A stretch of 64,000 bases of DNA from Armatimonadota bacterium (GCA_016789105.1 JAEURN010000003.1:1-64000); one strand, 5' to 3'. Counted from the first letter of the stretch, positions 51,795-61,426 are shown. Notes: a model not told the origin generated them from the letters alone. Numbers and translations are program-made.

Positions 51795-54087
51795 GCCCGT
51801 TGGGGCGGAAATCTTCCGGCGCCACCATCAACAGGTCGATCTGGCAATCGATCGGCTCATCGGCTTGGGCCCTCAAAAACATCTGGGTTTGCCCAGCCGG
51901 AAGCTGGATCTCCCCACATTTGTACCAACCGAATCCCGCGCCGTAGTAGCTCACCGGATGAGGTTGTAAGGTCAGCTCTTGTCCCGCCACCGTGACTTTC
52001 AAAGCTCGGCGCGCCACGTCGTCCAGCCGAGCGGCAATCCAGACGGAATGCGTGTCGCCCAAACGATTCCGCACCGTGTATTGAGCCGTGTAGGGCACGA
52101 CGCTGCGGATTTTGGGGCTGAGTGAGAGCACTTTGCCGCTGGAGCATCCCGAGATTTCCGCGATTCCGCTGAAGTTGGTGCGCTCCGGCGATTCGGCCTC
52201 AAGCCAGTTGTAAGGCGAAGCCAAAATCGCCATGCGGCGGAATTGCTCGCGCACCGCCAAGTAGGAACCTAAGGGGCTCCGGTCAAATGAACCGCCTGCC
52301 CGCTGCAGATTCAAATACTCGGTGCCGCTGAGATCCACCAACTTCCCAAAGGTGTCGATCAGATAAGCACAGGCCAACTGGGTCGCGGCAAAGGCTTCCA
52401 CCGGGACAGGCATATCCGCCGACCCTTCGACGACGACCGGCGAAGTTGGGACATCCATTTCGATTTCATTGCGACGCTGCTTGATGTTCAACGGGGTCCC
52501 ATCCAGGGCCCGCATGGAAGGAACGACCTCGCTCGAAAGCCGCATCTTGAGATGCTGTTGCTTGGCAACCGCCCAAAAGACGAACGTCGTCACCCCGCGG
52601 TTGACGTAGCGGTAACCCTCGAGGTTAGGGCCGATGTCCAACCTTTCCCCAGAACCAGGGGTTGGGAGCCAAACGTAACCGCCTGGCAAACGGCTGGTTA
52701 CAGCCGGATTCGTCGCCGCCTCGGGGAAAAACACGGCTTGAACCGCGTTGCGGGCCAGGCTGGGCTGGTCGCGGTAGATTTCAGCGGCGGCAGCGACGCC
52801 AGCCAGGTCTTCGGCCGAATCCGCTGTAAAGAACCAACCCCGGGTGCCGAGCGGTTCCGTTTGTCGGATGGCCCGGGTCGCATCGAATCCATTCTCTCCT
52901 TTGGGGAGCTTGAGCCCGATCGCCAAGGCAGCCATGGGGTGAACCCGTCGCAGCGCACTGCTCATTGGTCGGGAGGAGACCTCCATTAGGTCGATGACCG
53001 ACTCCGGCTCCCCGCCAAAGGCGATCCCATCCAAAGAGCTGCCCTTGTCCTCATAGACCCCACCCCAACCATTCCAGGTTTGGATCACCGGCCGGTGGGT
53101 TTCTTCTTTAATCGTGTCGATCAACCGGTTGATCCGGCGGGTTGCACTCCCGCGGATCACAGTTCGGATGTCTTCCCAAACAATGTCCCGGCGGGATGCG
53201 CTGCTGACCCGGTCCGTGGATAGGTTCCAAACTGAATCGACCCCGCGGCCGCCTTGCCACAGGGGCACTGTCGCCGCATAATCGGCCAGCGACATCTCCC
53301 CCGAATAGGCCAGTTGCCACGTTGCCGCCACAACTTGCGGAGTCCCATATTTTTGGCGCAGGAACGATTCGAACTCCAGCCGGAACAATTTGCTGGTGGG
53401 CACAAGGGTGTCATCAGCCTGGAATCCGGTCAACCGTTGCCCGGCTGGGTTCACCAGACCCCGGTAGCCCGGCCCCAAGGTCGAATTGTGGAGCACCGCC
53501 AGCAAGTCGTCCCGGTATTTGTCAAATCCTTCCCAAAAATCGGGCATCCGCTGGTCGTTGACCTCGGGGTAAATGACCAAAACGTGTGGCAGGTCGGTTG
53601 CCAACCGGTAGCGGAACCTGAGTTTGCCGCCCGTGATCAGTTGGGTTCCTTCGTAGCTCACCCCGCCGTTCGATTCGTTGGCCAAAAGGCAATAGGCGCG
53701 TTGGCCACCAGGGATGTCGATGTTGATGTCGATTTGGCCAGACAGCCCTGATACGCGGTAACTGGTCGGTTCGACTGCCACGACACTTGCGCTTGGGGCC
53801 AGAGTGCTGATGCCGATCAAGTACCGGAGGTGCCGCGCTTCCAGCTCCGGAACGATTCTGCGCCATGTCCCCAGATCCAAGGGGAGTTCAACATAGACAT
53901 CTTGGATGCCCGCCTTTGCCGCGGCGTCGATCGATTCAATCGTCGGTTCCACTTTCACGCCGACCGGGATGTAGGGCTCGCCCCCGACTTCGAAGCACCG
54001 CTCCGGAGTGACGCGCCAATCGGCAGCTTGGGTGATGGGCGGATCCTGCAAACCCCCGAGCAAGGTCGCTAACAGAATTGAGACCAC
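51727..54087 (-). CDS. Exported glycoside-hydrolase-like protein (GH42-like TIM barrel)
   Basis: 786 residues with an N-terminal signal-like segment (MVSILLATLLGG). The first ~330 residues read as a TIM barrel: VPVGVKVEPTIESIDAAAKAGIQDVYVELP, GFQADDTLVPTSKLFRLEFESFLRQKYGTPQVVAATW as in GH42-type beta-galactosidases, and HRPVIQTWNGWGG. C-terminal domains look like beta-sandwiches (SVWIAARLDDVARRALKVTVAGQELTL). The catalytic Glu residues cannot be assigned with confidence, so activity is unproven. Its last 68 bases overlap the VanX-like gene on the other strand. Confidence 0.55.
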   Translation of the reverse strand: MVSILLATLLGGLQDPPITQAADWRVTPERCFEVGGEPYIPVGVKVEPTIESIDAAAKAGIQDVYVELPLDLGTWRRIVPELEARHLRYLIGISTLAPSASVVAVEPTSYRVSGLSGQIDINIDIPGGQRAYCLLANESNGGVSYEGTQLITGGKLRFRYRLATDLPHVLVIYPEVNDQRMPDFWEGFDKYRDDLLAVLHNSTLGPGYRGLVNPAGQRLTGFQADDTLVPTSKLFRLEFESFLRQKYGTPQVVAATWQLAYSGEMSLADYAATVPLWQGGRGVDSVWNLSTDRVSSASRRDIVWEDIRTVIRGSATRRINRLIDTIKEETHRPVIQTWNGWGGVYEDKGSSLDGIAFGGEPESVIDLMEVSSRPMSSALRRVHPMAALAIGLKLPKGENGFDATRAIRQTEPLGTRGWFFTADSAEDLAGVAAAAEIYRDQPSLARNAVQAVFFPEAATNPAVTSRLPGGYVWLPTPGSGERLDIGPNLEGYRYVNRGVTTFVFWAVAKQQHLKMRLSSEVVPSMRALDGTPLNIKQRRNEIEMDVPTSPVVVEGSADMPVPVEAFAATQLACAYLIDTFGKLVDLSGTEYLNLQRAGGSFDRSPLGSYLAVREQFRRMAILASPYNWLEAESPERTNFSGIAEISGCSSGKVLSLSPKIRSVVPYTAQYTVRNRLGDTHSVWIAARLDDVARRALKVTVAGQELTLQPHPVSYYGAGFGWYKCGEIQLPAGQTQMFLRAQADEPIDCQIDLLMVAPEDFRPNGPNPPTDWVWAALQQARPPAKTG

Positions 54088-54137
54088 ACTGGATAGGGTA
54101 CCCGTGTGGCCTCAAAGTTCGTTTGGATGCGAAACGC

Positions 54138-54689
54138 CTACTTTTTTTTCTTTTTGCCGCCAGGGCCCAGCTCCATGCCCACATGCGGTTCGACAAAGTC
54201 GGCGCGGAACTTGATGTGCCGCTTCATTTCGCCACCAGACCGGGTTGCCCAATTGACCCGCTCAAGGGTCCAATGCCAACCGATGTCGGTGGAGGAGAAC
54301 AGGAATTCCACACCTTCTTGGAGGATGTCCCCCATCAGGGTTTTCAAGTCGTTGCGATTGCCGAGAATGCGCTCGCCCGCCTTCATGGAGGGCCGGAGTT
54401 TGACCGTCAGAGTCACGGCTTCTTCCTCTGCCGCTTTAGCCTTGGCCTTTTTGGTGTCTTCCACCGTGTCTTGAACCTGGGTGACTTCCCGCGCCACGGC
54501 ATTGGCCATATTGTCGTACTGGTCGCCCGTCCAGGTGTAGGATTGGTCGTCATACACCGCATCGGCCATGCGGCCAGCCTCAACCAGAGCCGTGGCCAGC
54601 AAGGCGGCGTCGGTCGGTTTCAAATCCTTGTACGCTTTGCGGATCGTGTCGAAAGTGCTTTCGGGTTTTGTGAGGTTGCAAGTGATCAA
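54138..54689 (-). CDS. Hypothetical protein with Lys-rich C-terminus
   Basis: 183 residues, no signal or membrane segment. It has a helical centre with KKAKAKAAEEEA, and ends in GPGGKKKKK. No family recognised; FDTIRKAYKDLKPTDAALLATALVEAGRMADAVYDD suggests a helix bundle. The K-rich tail could bind nucleic acid or be disordered. Isolated between a GH42-like and a BMP lipoprotein gene. Confidence 0.5.
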   Translation of the reverse strand: MITCNLTKPESTFDTIRKAYKDLKPTDAALLATALVEAGRMADAVYDDQSYTWTGDQYDNMANAVAREVTQVQDTVEDTKKAKAKAAEEEAVTLTVKLRPSMKAGERILGNRNDLKTLMGDILQEGVEFLFSSTDIGWHWTLERVNWATRSGGEMKRHIKFRADFVEPHVGMELGPGGKKKKK

Positions 54690-54749
54690 AAGGAATCATC
54701 CTGGGCGGCCCGGTGCACGGGCCAGCCATATCGTGCCATGATTCTACCT

Positions 54750-55844
54750 ATGCGAAGCTCGACCATCGCCCGACCTTGGGCGGCATGGGCCATGACATCC
54801 CTGTTCGTGGTGGGAACCCTAGGCCTATTTGCCGGTTGCACCCCCCCTGGCGAAAAGCCCGATGACACACCTGGCAATACCCAGCCAGCCACCCAAGATG
54901 GCAAGAAGCCGGAAGGCAAACTCAAAGTCGGGATCGTCTTCGACAGCGGCGGGATCGGGGACAAATCGTTCAACGATTCGGCGTGGGCCGGCATCCAAAA
55001 GGCTGAAAAAGAGTTTGGGATCGAAGTCAGCAAGATCGAAAGTAAAGTCGAAAAGGACTACGAGCCAAACCTAACCGCCATGGCGGACGATGGCAACGAC
55101 CTGGTGATCGCCGTCGGTCTGGCCCAGGGCAAAGCCCTTGAAAAAGTCGCCAAGCAATACCCCGACACCAAGTTCGCCATTGTCGACGGTTTTGTCACCG
55201 CCGATAACGTTCGGATGCTCCACTTCAGTGAGGAGCAGGGCTCCTACCTCGTCGGGTACATCGCCGGCAAAATGACCAAGACCGGCAAAGTCGGCTTCGT
55301 CGGCGGCGAGGCCCTAGACCTCATCAAGAAGTTCCAATATGGATTCCAGGCCGGAGTGAAAGCCGCCAACGCCAAAGCCGAGATCTTGCCGCCCAAATAC
55401 ACCGGGAGTTGGGAAAACATCGACGAGGCCAAAATCGCCGCCAACCTTCTGTTCGATAGCGGCGCCGACATCGTCTATCATGCCGCGGGCCGGGCCGGCC
55501 TTGGCGTGATCCAAGCCGCTAAGGAACGCAAAAAATTCGCCATTGGCGTCGACCGGGATCAAGACGACGAAGCCCCTGGTTTTGTCCTCACTTCAATGGT
55601 CAAAAATGTCGATGCCGCCGTCTATGAGACCATCAAAGACATGGTCGATGGCAAGTTCACCGCGGGTGAAGTTAGTTACGATGTCGCCCATGGCGGCGTC
55701 GGCATCAGTGCCTTGCGATTTACCAAAGATATGATCGGTCCCGATGTCCTTGCGGAAATCGAAGCGATCAAACAAAAAATCGCCGACGGGTCGCTCAAAG
55801 TCCCCAGCACAGAAGCCGAATATGCGGCGTTCAAGCCTGAATAG
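54750..55844 (+). CDS. BMP family ABC-type substrate-binding lipoprotein
   Basis: 364 residues from ATG 54750 (an ATG four codons upstream is possible). Lipobox LFAGC with Cys30 after a hydrophobic segment, so lipid-anchored. The body matches basic membrane protein/Med family: KVGIVFDSGGIGDKSFNDSAWAGI, DLVIAVGLAQGKALEKVA, YPDTKFAIVDGFV, EEQGSYLVGYIAGKMTKTGKVGFVGG, YHAAGRAGLGVIQAAKE and IGVDRDQDDEAPG. These bind nucleosides for ABC import. The permease and ATPase genes are not adjacent. Followed by a strong terminator. Confidence 0.92.
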   Translation: MRSSTIARPWAAWAMTSLFVVGTLGLFAGCTPPGEKPDDTPGNTQPATQDGKKPEGKLKVGIVFDSGGIGDKSFNDSAWAGIQKAEKEFGIEVSKIESKVEKDYEPNLTAMADDGNDLVIAVGLAQGKALEKVAKQYPDTKFAIVDGFVTADNVRMLHFSEEQGSYLVGYIAGKMTKTGKVGFVGGEALDLIKKFQYGFQAGVKAANAKAEILPPKYTGSWENIDEAKIAANLLFDSGADIVYHAAGRAGLGVIQAAKERKKFAIGVDRDQDDEAPGFVLTSMVKNVDAAVYETIKDMVDGKFTAGEVSYDVAHGGVGISALRFTKDMIGPDVLAEIEAIKQKIADGSLKVPSTEAEYAAFKPE

Positions 55845-55860
55845 GCTTTGCACCTCTTCA

Positions 55861-55902
55861 ACCAAGATGACCCCAGACGATGTCCGGGGTCATCTTGGTT
55901 TT
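55861..55902 (+). terminator. Rho-independent terminator after the BMP gene
   Basis: A perfect 14-bp stem (ACCAAGATGACCCC at 55861-55874 with GGGGTCATCTTGGT at 55886-55899) is followed by TTT on the + strand. Confidence 0.85.
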
Positions 55903-55941
55903 CGGCACCGTACGGCAACTTCGGGTACCCCTGGCGGTTGC

Positions 55942-56664
55942 TCACCCGCCAGCAACAAAATTGAAGGGGCCGAGGAACGTTCCCCAGTCGGGGGAATCGC
56001 CATATTCGAATTCAGGGTGTTGCCAGTAAACGGCGATGTCGTCGGCCTCTGTCGGCTCGATCTCCGTGTAGAACCAAGCGAATTTGGTGCCGGTGACCTT
56101 GTGGGGCTTTTTAGGCAAGCCAAAGTGGGTTCCCCGCACAAACCCAGAGGTATCCACCTCGATCCTGAGTTGGCCGATCGGGCCCTTCCACGTCCGGGCC
56201 GTGTGGACGATGTATTGGAAAAACCGGCGCGGATTGGCGTCGGTCCCGTAATTGCTGGCGTATGCGTTCTTGACCGTCCGGGTCTGGCCGGGTTCGAAAT
56301 CAACTTTTTTGACCCACCAGACTTTGTATCCCAAGTCGGATTCCACTGAGGGGTCATCGACTTTCTGGACCAAGACCGGAGTCGGCTTTCCATCGACCCA
56401 ACTCTTAAACGATTTGAACCAAGTCTTCTGCTTGCTGTCCAAGTAGGCGTCCTGCCCTTCTTCAGGAAATCCCATGGTTACGGATTCTTTCTTCCCCGTA
56501 TTCCTGAACTTGTAAACCACGGTGACTTCGCACGACGGCACCTTAATCCGGATGTCTGCCGAAACCATCTCCACCGCCGACGTGTTGCCCATCGGCCGGG
56601 GAGTCCCGCTAACCGCCGAGAAGCTCGTGTCGTTGAGGATGAGGGCCAAGGCGAAGCTCGTCAT
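55942..56664 (-). CDS. DUF4424-like exported protein
   Basis: 240 residues from ATG 56664, the first methionine after the divergent promoter; upstream sequence in frame is GNAT-gene antisense. A short hydrophobic N-terminus (FALALIL) suggests export. MVSADIRIKVPSCEVTVVYKFRNTGKKESVTMGFPEEG recalls DUF4424-type domains that form an interdomain beta sandwich; WFYTEIEPTEADDIAVYW closes the domain. Function unknown. Confidence 0.6.
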   Translation of the reverse strand: MTSFALALILNDTSFSAVSGTPRPMGNTSAVEMVSADIRIKVPSCEVTVVYKFRNTGKKESVTMGFPEEGQDAYLDSKQKTWFKSFKSWVDGKPTPVLVQKVDDPSVESDLGYKVWWVKKVDFEPGQTRTVKNAYASNYGTDANPRRFFQYIVHTARTWKGPIGQLRIEVDTSGFVRGTHFGLPKKPHKVTGTKFAWFYTEIEPTEADDIAVYWQHPEFEYGDSPDWGTFLGPFNFVAGG

Positions 56665-56715
56665 GGTGCCTATTGTACGACGTGCGGGCGTGGGCCGGCG
56701 ATATGCTTCTGCACC

Positions 56716-57333
56716 GTGGAATTGTTCGAACCCCGTGTGCTCAACCTGGAAATGGAAGGAGTCCGCATCGAACCGCTCACTGCCGATCATGCCCGGGAGT
56801 TTCGTTCGGCCTTGCAGGAAGACCCTGACACCATGCAGTTCTTCACCGAATTTCCGGCCAGTTTGGAACCGGGCGACATCTCGGAATTCATCGGGCGACG
56901 AACCCGGCCGGGGTTCTTGGCCCACGCCATTTATGCCGATGGCGTGTTCGCCGGCTCCTCAAGCTACATGGACATCCGGCCCGAGCACTATGGTCTCGAG
57001 ATTGGACACACCTGGTACGCACCGCGGTACCGGCGTACCCGGCTGAACCCGGCGGTGAAATTCTTGATGATCCGGGCGGCCCTTGAGTTGTTCGGCGCGA
57101 TGAGGGTTCAACTAAAAACCGGGGGCGAGAACATCCAATCTCAAAGGGCTATGCGCAACATCGGATTGACCGAAGAAGGAGTGCTCCACAACCACCTGCG
57201 GCTCCCGAGCGGTAAGTGGCGCGACACGGTGATGTTCAGCGTCACGCCCCAAACTTGGCCCCGGGTGCAAAGCCGCCTGCAGGAACTGATGGCAACCCGC
57301 CCGAATTGGCAGGCCGTCCCAGGATTGGATTAG
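56716..57333 (+). CDS. GNAT family N-acetyltransferase
   Basis: 205 residues starting GTG. RimJ/RimL-like: RIEPLTADHAREFRSALQ, FAGSSSYMDIRPEHYGLEIGHTWYAPRYRRTRLNPAVKFLMIRAALE, where the conserved pyrophosphate-binding Q/R-x-x-G/A is partly replaced, then NIQSQRAMRNIGLTEEGVLHNHLRLPSGKWRDTVMFS. Acceptor unknown. Precedes rpsB by 147 bases. Confidence 0.8.
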   Translation: MELFEPRVLNLEMEGVRIEPLTADHAREFRSALQEDPDTMQFFTEFPASLEPGDISEFIGRRTRPGFLAHAIYADGVFAGSSSYMDIRPEHYGLEIGHTWYAPRYRRTRLNPAVKFLMIRAALELFGAMRVQLKTGGENIQSQRAMRNIGLTEEGVLHNHLRLPSGKWRDTVMFSVTPQTWPRVQSRLQELMATRPNWQAVPGLD

Positions 57334-57394
57334 GCTCAAACCGGTATCCTGTTGCGCGTCTGGGGAATCCCAGGCAAATTCTCACGGGATCCGC

Positions 57395-57428
57395 GCCCCC
57401 TGGGTCGGCTTAAACAGCCGGAAGGGGC
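57395..57428 (+). promoter_or_regulatory. Hairpin in the rpsB leader
   Basis: In the 147-base rpsB leader, GCCCC/GGGGC encloses CGGCT-TAAAC-AGCCG with an asymmetric internal loop. rpsB leaders in some bacteria bind S2 for autogenous control; this is a structural candidate only. Confidence 0.3.
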
Positions 57429-57480
57429 GGCCATCGAGGCGGTTTCCCGGCGGCAAAAACCCACAAAGGAAAAGCAACAT

Positions 57481-58431
57481 ATGCCCGAACTCAGTATGAA
57501 AGACCTGCTCGAAGCAGGCGTCCACTTTGGCCACCAAACCCGGCGTTGGAACCCCAAGATGAAGCGCTATATTTACGGCGCCCGCAACGGGATCTATATC
57601 GTCGACCTCCATCAAACCATCAAGCTGTTTCAAGATGCCCTGGATTTCGTCCAAGACATCGTCAAAGATGGCGGGAGCGTCCTTTTCGTCGGCACCAAAA
57701 AGCAAGCCCAATCGGCCGTTAAAGAAGCCGCTTCCAAGTCTGGCCAATACTACGTGACCGACCGCTGGCTGGGCGGCATGCTCACCAACTGGGAAACGAT
57801 CAGCCAACGCATCGTCCGGCTCAAAGAACTCGACCGGATGGAAGAAGAAGGCTACCTGGCCCGGCTCCCCAAAAAGGAAGCCTTGAAACGACGGGAAGAA
57901 CGCGAAAAGCTTTCCCGCTACTTTGAAGGGATCCGCGAGATGGACCAGATGCCCAAGTGCATCTTCATCGTCGACCTGAACAAAGAATCTATCGCTGTCC
58001 AAGAAGCCCGCAAGCTCCGGATCCCGGTCGTTGCCATTGTCGACACCAACTGCGACCCGGATGACGCCGACATGGTCATCCCGGGTAACGACGACGCCAT
58101 CCGCTCCATCCGGCTTGTGACCAGCAAGTTCTGCGAAGCAATTTTGGAAGTCAAGCCGATCGAAAAGGAAATCGAAGACGAGTTCTTGGCCGGGGATAGC
58201 GAGGGCGAATCACAATCCGAAGTCGATGGCGAAGACTCGGCGCCCGTCCACTTTGGCGAGGTGGAGCAAGAATTCCTGAGGTCGTTCGAAGAATCGGCCA
58301 AATCCGCTTCCAAAGCCGAAGTCGCGCCGACTGAGGCGAAAGCCGCAGAGGGAGAAGTTACCGCTGCTGCAGACGTCAAAGAGGAGGCGCCTGCCGAAGC
58401 AGCCGCCGAAACCACGGAGGAAACAAACTAA
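57481..58431 (+). CDS. rpsB: 30S ribosomal protein S2 (uS2)
   Basis: 316 residues from ATG 57481 (AAAGGAAA upstream). Core motifs: [66 protein letters not shown] and [13 protein letters not shown]. The core ends near residue 235; a ~80-residue Ala/Glu/Ser-rich acidic tail (ending [12 protein letters not shown]) extends it beyond the usual ~240-260. First gene of the conserved rpsB-tsf-pyrH-frr-uppS run. Confidence 0.97.
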   Translation: MPELSMKDLLEAGVHFGHQTRRWNPKMKRYIYGARNGIYIVDLHQTIKLFQDALDFVQDIVKDGGSVLFVGTKKQAQSAVKEAASKSGQYYVTDRWLGGMLTNWETISQRIVRLKELDRMEEEGYLARLPKKEALKRREEREKLSRYFEGIREMDQMPKCIFIVDLNKESIAVQEARKLRIPVVAIVDTNCDPDDADMVIPGNDDAIRSIRLVTSKFCEAILEVKPIEKEIEDEFLAGDSEGESQSEVDGEDSAPVHFGEVEQEFLRSFEESAKSASKAEVAPTEAKAAEGEVTAAADVKEEAPAEAAAETTEETN

Positions 58432-59271
58432 ATGGCTATCACCGCACAAGATGTCAAAAAGCTGCGCGATCTTACCGATGCGCCGATGATGGATTGCAAA
58501 AACGCCCTGACCGAAGCGGACGGGGACATGGATCGCGCCAAAGAAATCCTCCGCGAGAAAGGGGCGGCCGCCGGGGCCAAAAAGGCCGGCCGAGCCACCA
58601 AGGAAGGGATTGCGAAATTCGTAGTCGCTGCTGACGGCAAGACCGCCGCAGGGATCGTCGTGGAATGCGAAACCGACTTTGTGAGCCGGAACGATGACTT
58701 CAAAGCCATGGTCGACAGCCTGGTCAACGGGATGCTCCAGGCCGGCCGCGCCGGCGGTGACGTCGTCGTTGACGGCAAGAGCGTCGATGAGCATATCGCC
58801 GATGCCGTCGGCAAAATCCGGGAGAACATCCAACTCCGCGCGTCCGAATTCGTGACGGCGGAAGGGGATGCCAAACTCGCTTCTTACAACCACCACGACG
58901 GCAAATGGGCCAGCGTCGTTGCCTATACCGGAGGCGAGGAAGCTGCCAAGCAAGTGGCCGTCCATGTCGTCGCCTTCAAGCCGTCTTTCCTTTCGCGTGA
59001 CGACATTTCAAAAGATGTGATCGACAAGGAATACAACTTCCAAAAGAAGCGTGCCCTTGATGAAGGCAAGCCGGAAAACATCGCCGAAAACATTGCCCAG
59101 GGGCGGATCAACAAGGAGTTCTACCAAGAGAACGTCCTGCTTGAGCAGTTGATTTACCTGGACAACAAAACCAAGGTGAGCGACTATCTGGCGCAAAACG
59201 GCGGCGGAACCATTCTGGCTTACACTCTCCTCGCCGTCGGCCTTTCCGGCGAAGGCACCGAAGAGGACTGA
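58432..59271 (+). CDS. tsf: Elongation factor Ts
   Basis: 279 residues. N-terminal UBA-like domain: ITAQDVKKLRDLTDAPMMDCKNALTEADGD. TDFVSRNDDF of the core binds EF-Tu, and ending VSDYLAQNGG. It recycles EF-Tu-GDP. Starts the base after the rpsB stop. Confidence 0.97.
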   Translation: MAITAQDVKKLRDLTDAPMMDCKNALTEADGDMDRAKEILREKGAAAGAKKAGRATKEGIAKFVVAADGKTAAGIVVECETDFVSRNDDFKAMVDSLVNGMLQAGRAGGDVVVDGKSVDEHIADAVGKIRENIQLRASEFVTAEGDAKLASYNHHDGKWASVVAYTGGEEAAKQVAVHVVAFKPSFLSRDDISKDVIDKEYNFQKKRALDEGKPENIAENIAQGRINKEFYQENVLLEQLIYLDNKTKVSDYLAQNGGGTILAYTLLAVGLSGEGTEED

Positions 59272-59277
59272 ACCGCC

Positions 59278-60015
59278 ATGGGCGATGGAGTCAAATACCG
59301 CCGCGTCTTGCTTAAGATCAGCGGGGAGATGTTGGGTGGCGAGTCCGGATTTGGGCTCGACACCGCAACGTTGGACTACATTGCCCAAGAAATCAAAGCC
59401 GTCCACGCCTGTGGCGCTCAAGTCGCCGTCGTCGTCGGCGGGGGAAATTTCATCCGGGGTTCCGCGTTCAGCGAAACGGGCGGCATCAACCGCACCGTGG
59501 CTGACCACATGGGGATGATGGGAACCATCATGAACGGGCTAGCCCTGCAGAGCGCCATAGAAAAAAGCGAAATCCCAACCCGGGTGCAATCCGCCCTTGG
59601 AATCAGCGAAGTCGCCGAACCGTTCATCCGGCGCCGGGCAATCCGCCACCTCGAAAAAGGGCGAGTCGTCGTTTTTGCCGGGGGCACAGGCAACCCCTAC
59701 TTCACCACCGATACCGCCGCGGTTCTCCGCGCGCTCGAAATCGATGCCGACGTGTTGCTCAAAGCCACCAAAGTCGATGGCGTCTATGACAAAGACCCCC
59801 GCAAACACGCCGATGCCACAAAGTACGACTCCCTCACATTCGACGAGGCGATCAACCAAAACCTCGCCGTCATGGATCAGACCGCCTTCACCATGTGCCG
59901 CGAGCATGGGCTGCCTCTGATTGTGCTAGATTTACTCAAACCAGGAGGAATGGCCAGGACAGTTAACGGCCAAACCGAAGGAACGCTTGTCCAAGCAGGA
60001 TCAACAAAACCATGA
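59278..60015 (+). CDS. pyrH: Uridylate kinase (UMP kinase)
   Basis: 245 residues, amino-acid-kinase fold: RVLLKISGEMLGG, VVVGGGNFIRG, GGINRTVADHMGMMGTIMNGLALQ, RRAIRHLEKGRVVVFAGGTGNPYFTTDTAA, LKATKVDGVYDKDPR. Phosphorylates UMP to UDP. Overlaps frr by 4 bases. Confidence 0.97.
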   Translation: MGDGVKYRRVLLKISGEMLGGESGFGLDTATLDYIAQEIKAVHACGAQVAVVVGGGNFIRGSAFSETGGINRTVADHMGMMGTIMNGLALQSAIEKSEIPTRVQSALGISEVAEPFIRRRAIRHLEKGRVVVFAGGTGNPYFTTDTAAVLRALEIDADVLLKATKVDGVYDKDPRKHADATKYDSLTFDEAINQNLAVMDQTAFTMCREHGLPLIVLDLLKPGGMARTVNGQTEGTLVQAGSTKP

Positions 60016-60566
60016 GCGAAGTGCTGAAAGACGCCGAACACAAAATGCAGAGCGCGGTGGAAGCCACCGTCCACGATTTTGGCCGGATCCGAACCGGGCG
60101 GGCCAGCGCACAGGTTCTCGAACCGATCATGGTCGACTATTACGGCACCCCAACGCCTATCACCCAATGTGCCAACGTCAGCGTGCCCGAGCCGCGACAA
60201 ATCTTGATCTCGCCCTACGACAAATCCATGACGGGTGCCATCGAACGGGCTATCCAAAACAGCGACCTTGGAATCAACCCCAACAACGATGGAACTGGGA
60301 TCCGGCTCAACTTCCCCCCGATGAACGAAGAACGCCGCAAAGACCTTGTCAAAGAAGTCGCAAAACGGTCTGAAGAAGGGTGCGTCGCCATCCGGAACGT
60401 GCGGCACCATGCCCTCAACGCTCTGCGCGACCAGCAGAAAAACAAGGAAATCACCGAGGACGACCTCAAAGGGCTCGAAAAGAAACTTCAAGACCTCACC
60501 GACAAGTACGTCGCCAACACGCACGAGGCTCAAAAGAAGAAAGAAGCCGAAGTGATGGAAATCTGA
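60012..60566 (+). CDS. frr: Ribosome recycling factor
   Basis: 184 residues: RTGRASAQVLEPIMVDYYGTPTPI, VSVPEPRQILISPYDKS, NPNNDGTGIRLNFPPMNEERRKDLVKEV and the helix bundle with VRHHALNALR. Splits post-termination ribosomes with EF-G. ATG overlaps the pyrH stop (ATGA). Confidence 0.97.
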   Translation: MSEVLKDAEHKMQSAVEATVHDFGRIRTGRASAQVLEPIMVDYYGTPTPITQCANVSVPEPRQILISPYDKSMTGAIERAIQNSDLGINPNNDGTGIRLNFPPMNEERRKDLVKEVAKRSEEGCVAIRNVRHHALNALRDQQKNKEITEDDLKGLEKKLQDLTDKYVANTHEAQKKKEAEVMEI

Positions 60567-60570
60567 GGGG

Positions 60571-61344
60571 TTGTATACTCCCCCACCCACCGTGGCCCAA
60601 AGTAGCCTCAACCCGGTACAAGAACGCGCCCGACAAGCCGGCATCGACTTGAACGGGCTTCCCAACCACGTTGCCATCATCATGGACGGCAATGGCCGGT
60701 TTGCCCAAGGGCAGGGTCTCAAACGGCTTTGGGGCCACCGACAAGGCTACAAAACCCTCAAGAATGTTCTCCTAACCGCCGCCCAACTCGGCATCGGCTA
60801 CCTCACCGTCTACGCCTTTTCAGCCGAAAATTGGCGGCGGCCTGAAGACGAAGTGGGCGGCCTCATGACCTTGATCGAAGAAGCGGCACGTCACGAGCTT
60901 AGGGGCCTCAAGGAAAACAACGTCCGCGCCCAAGCCATCGGCCGACTCAGCGAAGTCCCCATCGGGTTAAGAAACGCTTTGAGTGAAATGCGCGAAGACA
61001 CCGCCGGAAACACCGGAATCGTTTTCACGCTGGCCATCAATTATGGCGGAAGGGCCGAAATCATCGATGCGGTCAAAAGGCTTTTGGAAAACCCACCCGA
61101 AATCCTCACGGAAGAATCCCTGTCCGAGGCGCTCTACGACCCTTCCCTGCCAGACCCCGACTTGATGATCCGTACGGCTGGGGAATTAAGGTGGAGCAAC
61201 TTTCTGATTTGGCAGGCCGCCTATGCTGAACTCTTCGTCACGCCCGTCACCTGGCCGGAGTTTGGAGAAGTCGAGCTGCTGGAAGCCGTTCTGCAATTCC
61301 AAAAAAGGACCCGAAAATTTGGCGGGCTCGCCGACAGCAAATAG
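60571..61344 (+). CDS. uppS: Isoprenyl transferase (undecaprenyl diphosphate synthase)
   Basis: 257 residues if TTG 60571 is used; a GTG at 60592 (250 residues) is also plausible because GAGGGG directly abuts the TTG. A TATACT box at 60573-60578 could be a promoter -10 for the shorter form. Motifs: VAIIMDGNGRFAQ (catalytic Asp), GHRQGYKTLKNV, YAFSAENWRRP, NYGGRAEI, DPDLMIRTAGELRWSNFLIWQAAYAEL. Makes the lipid carrier for peptidoglycan and glycans. Confidence 0.95.
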   Translation: MYTPPPTVAQSSLNPVQERARQAGIDLNGLPNHVAIIMDGNGRFAQGQGLKRLWGHRQGYKTLKNVLLTAAQLGIGYLTVYAFSAENWRRPEDEVGGLMTLIEEAARHELRGLKENNVRAQAIGRLSEVPIGLRNALSEMREDTAGNTGIVFTLAINYGGRAEIIDAVKRLLENPPEILTEESLSEALYDPSLPDPDLMIRTAGELRWSNFLIWQAAYAELFVTPVTWPEFGEVELLEAVLQFQKRTRKFGGLADSK

Positions 61345-61426
61345 GTTCAATCTACAACTTTTGTCCCTGGCATCCCATCGTTTTCGGCCCGATTCCCGTA
61401 TCATTCGAGTAGAGGGGGTTTGAAAT

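Noticed and set aside
54078-54749. An N-terminal extension of the BMP lipoprotein by over 200 codons
   Set aside because: It lies antisense to the gene at 54138-54689 and is followed by a proper lipoprotein signal starting at 54750.
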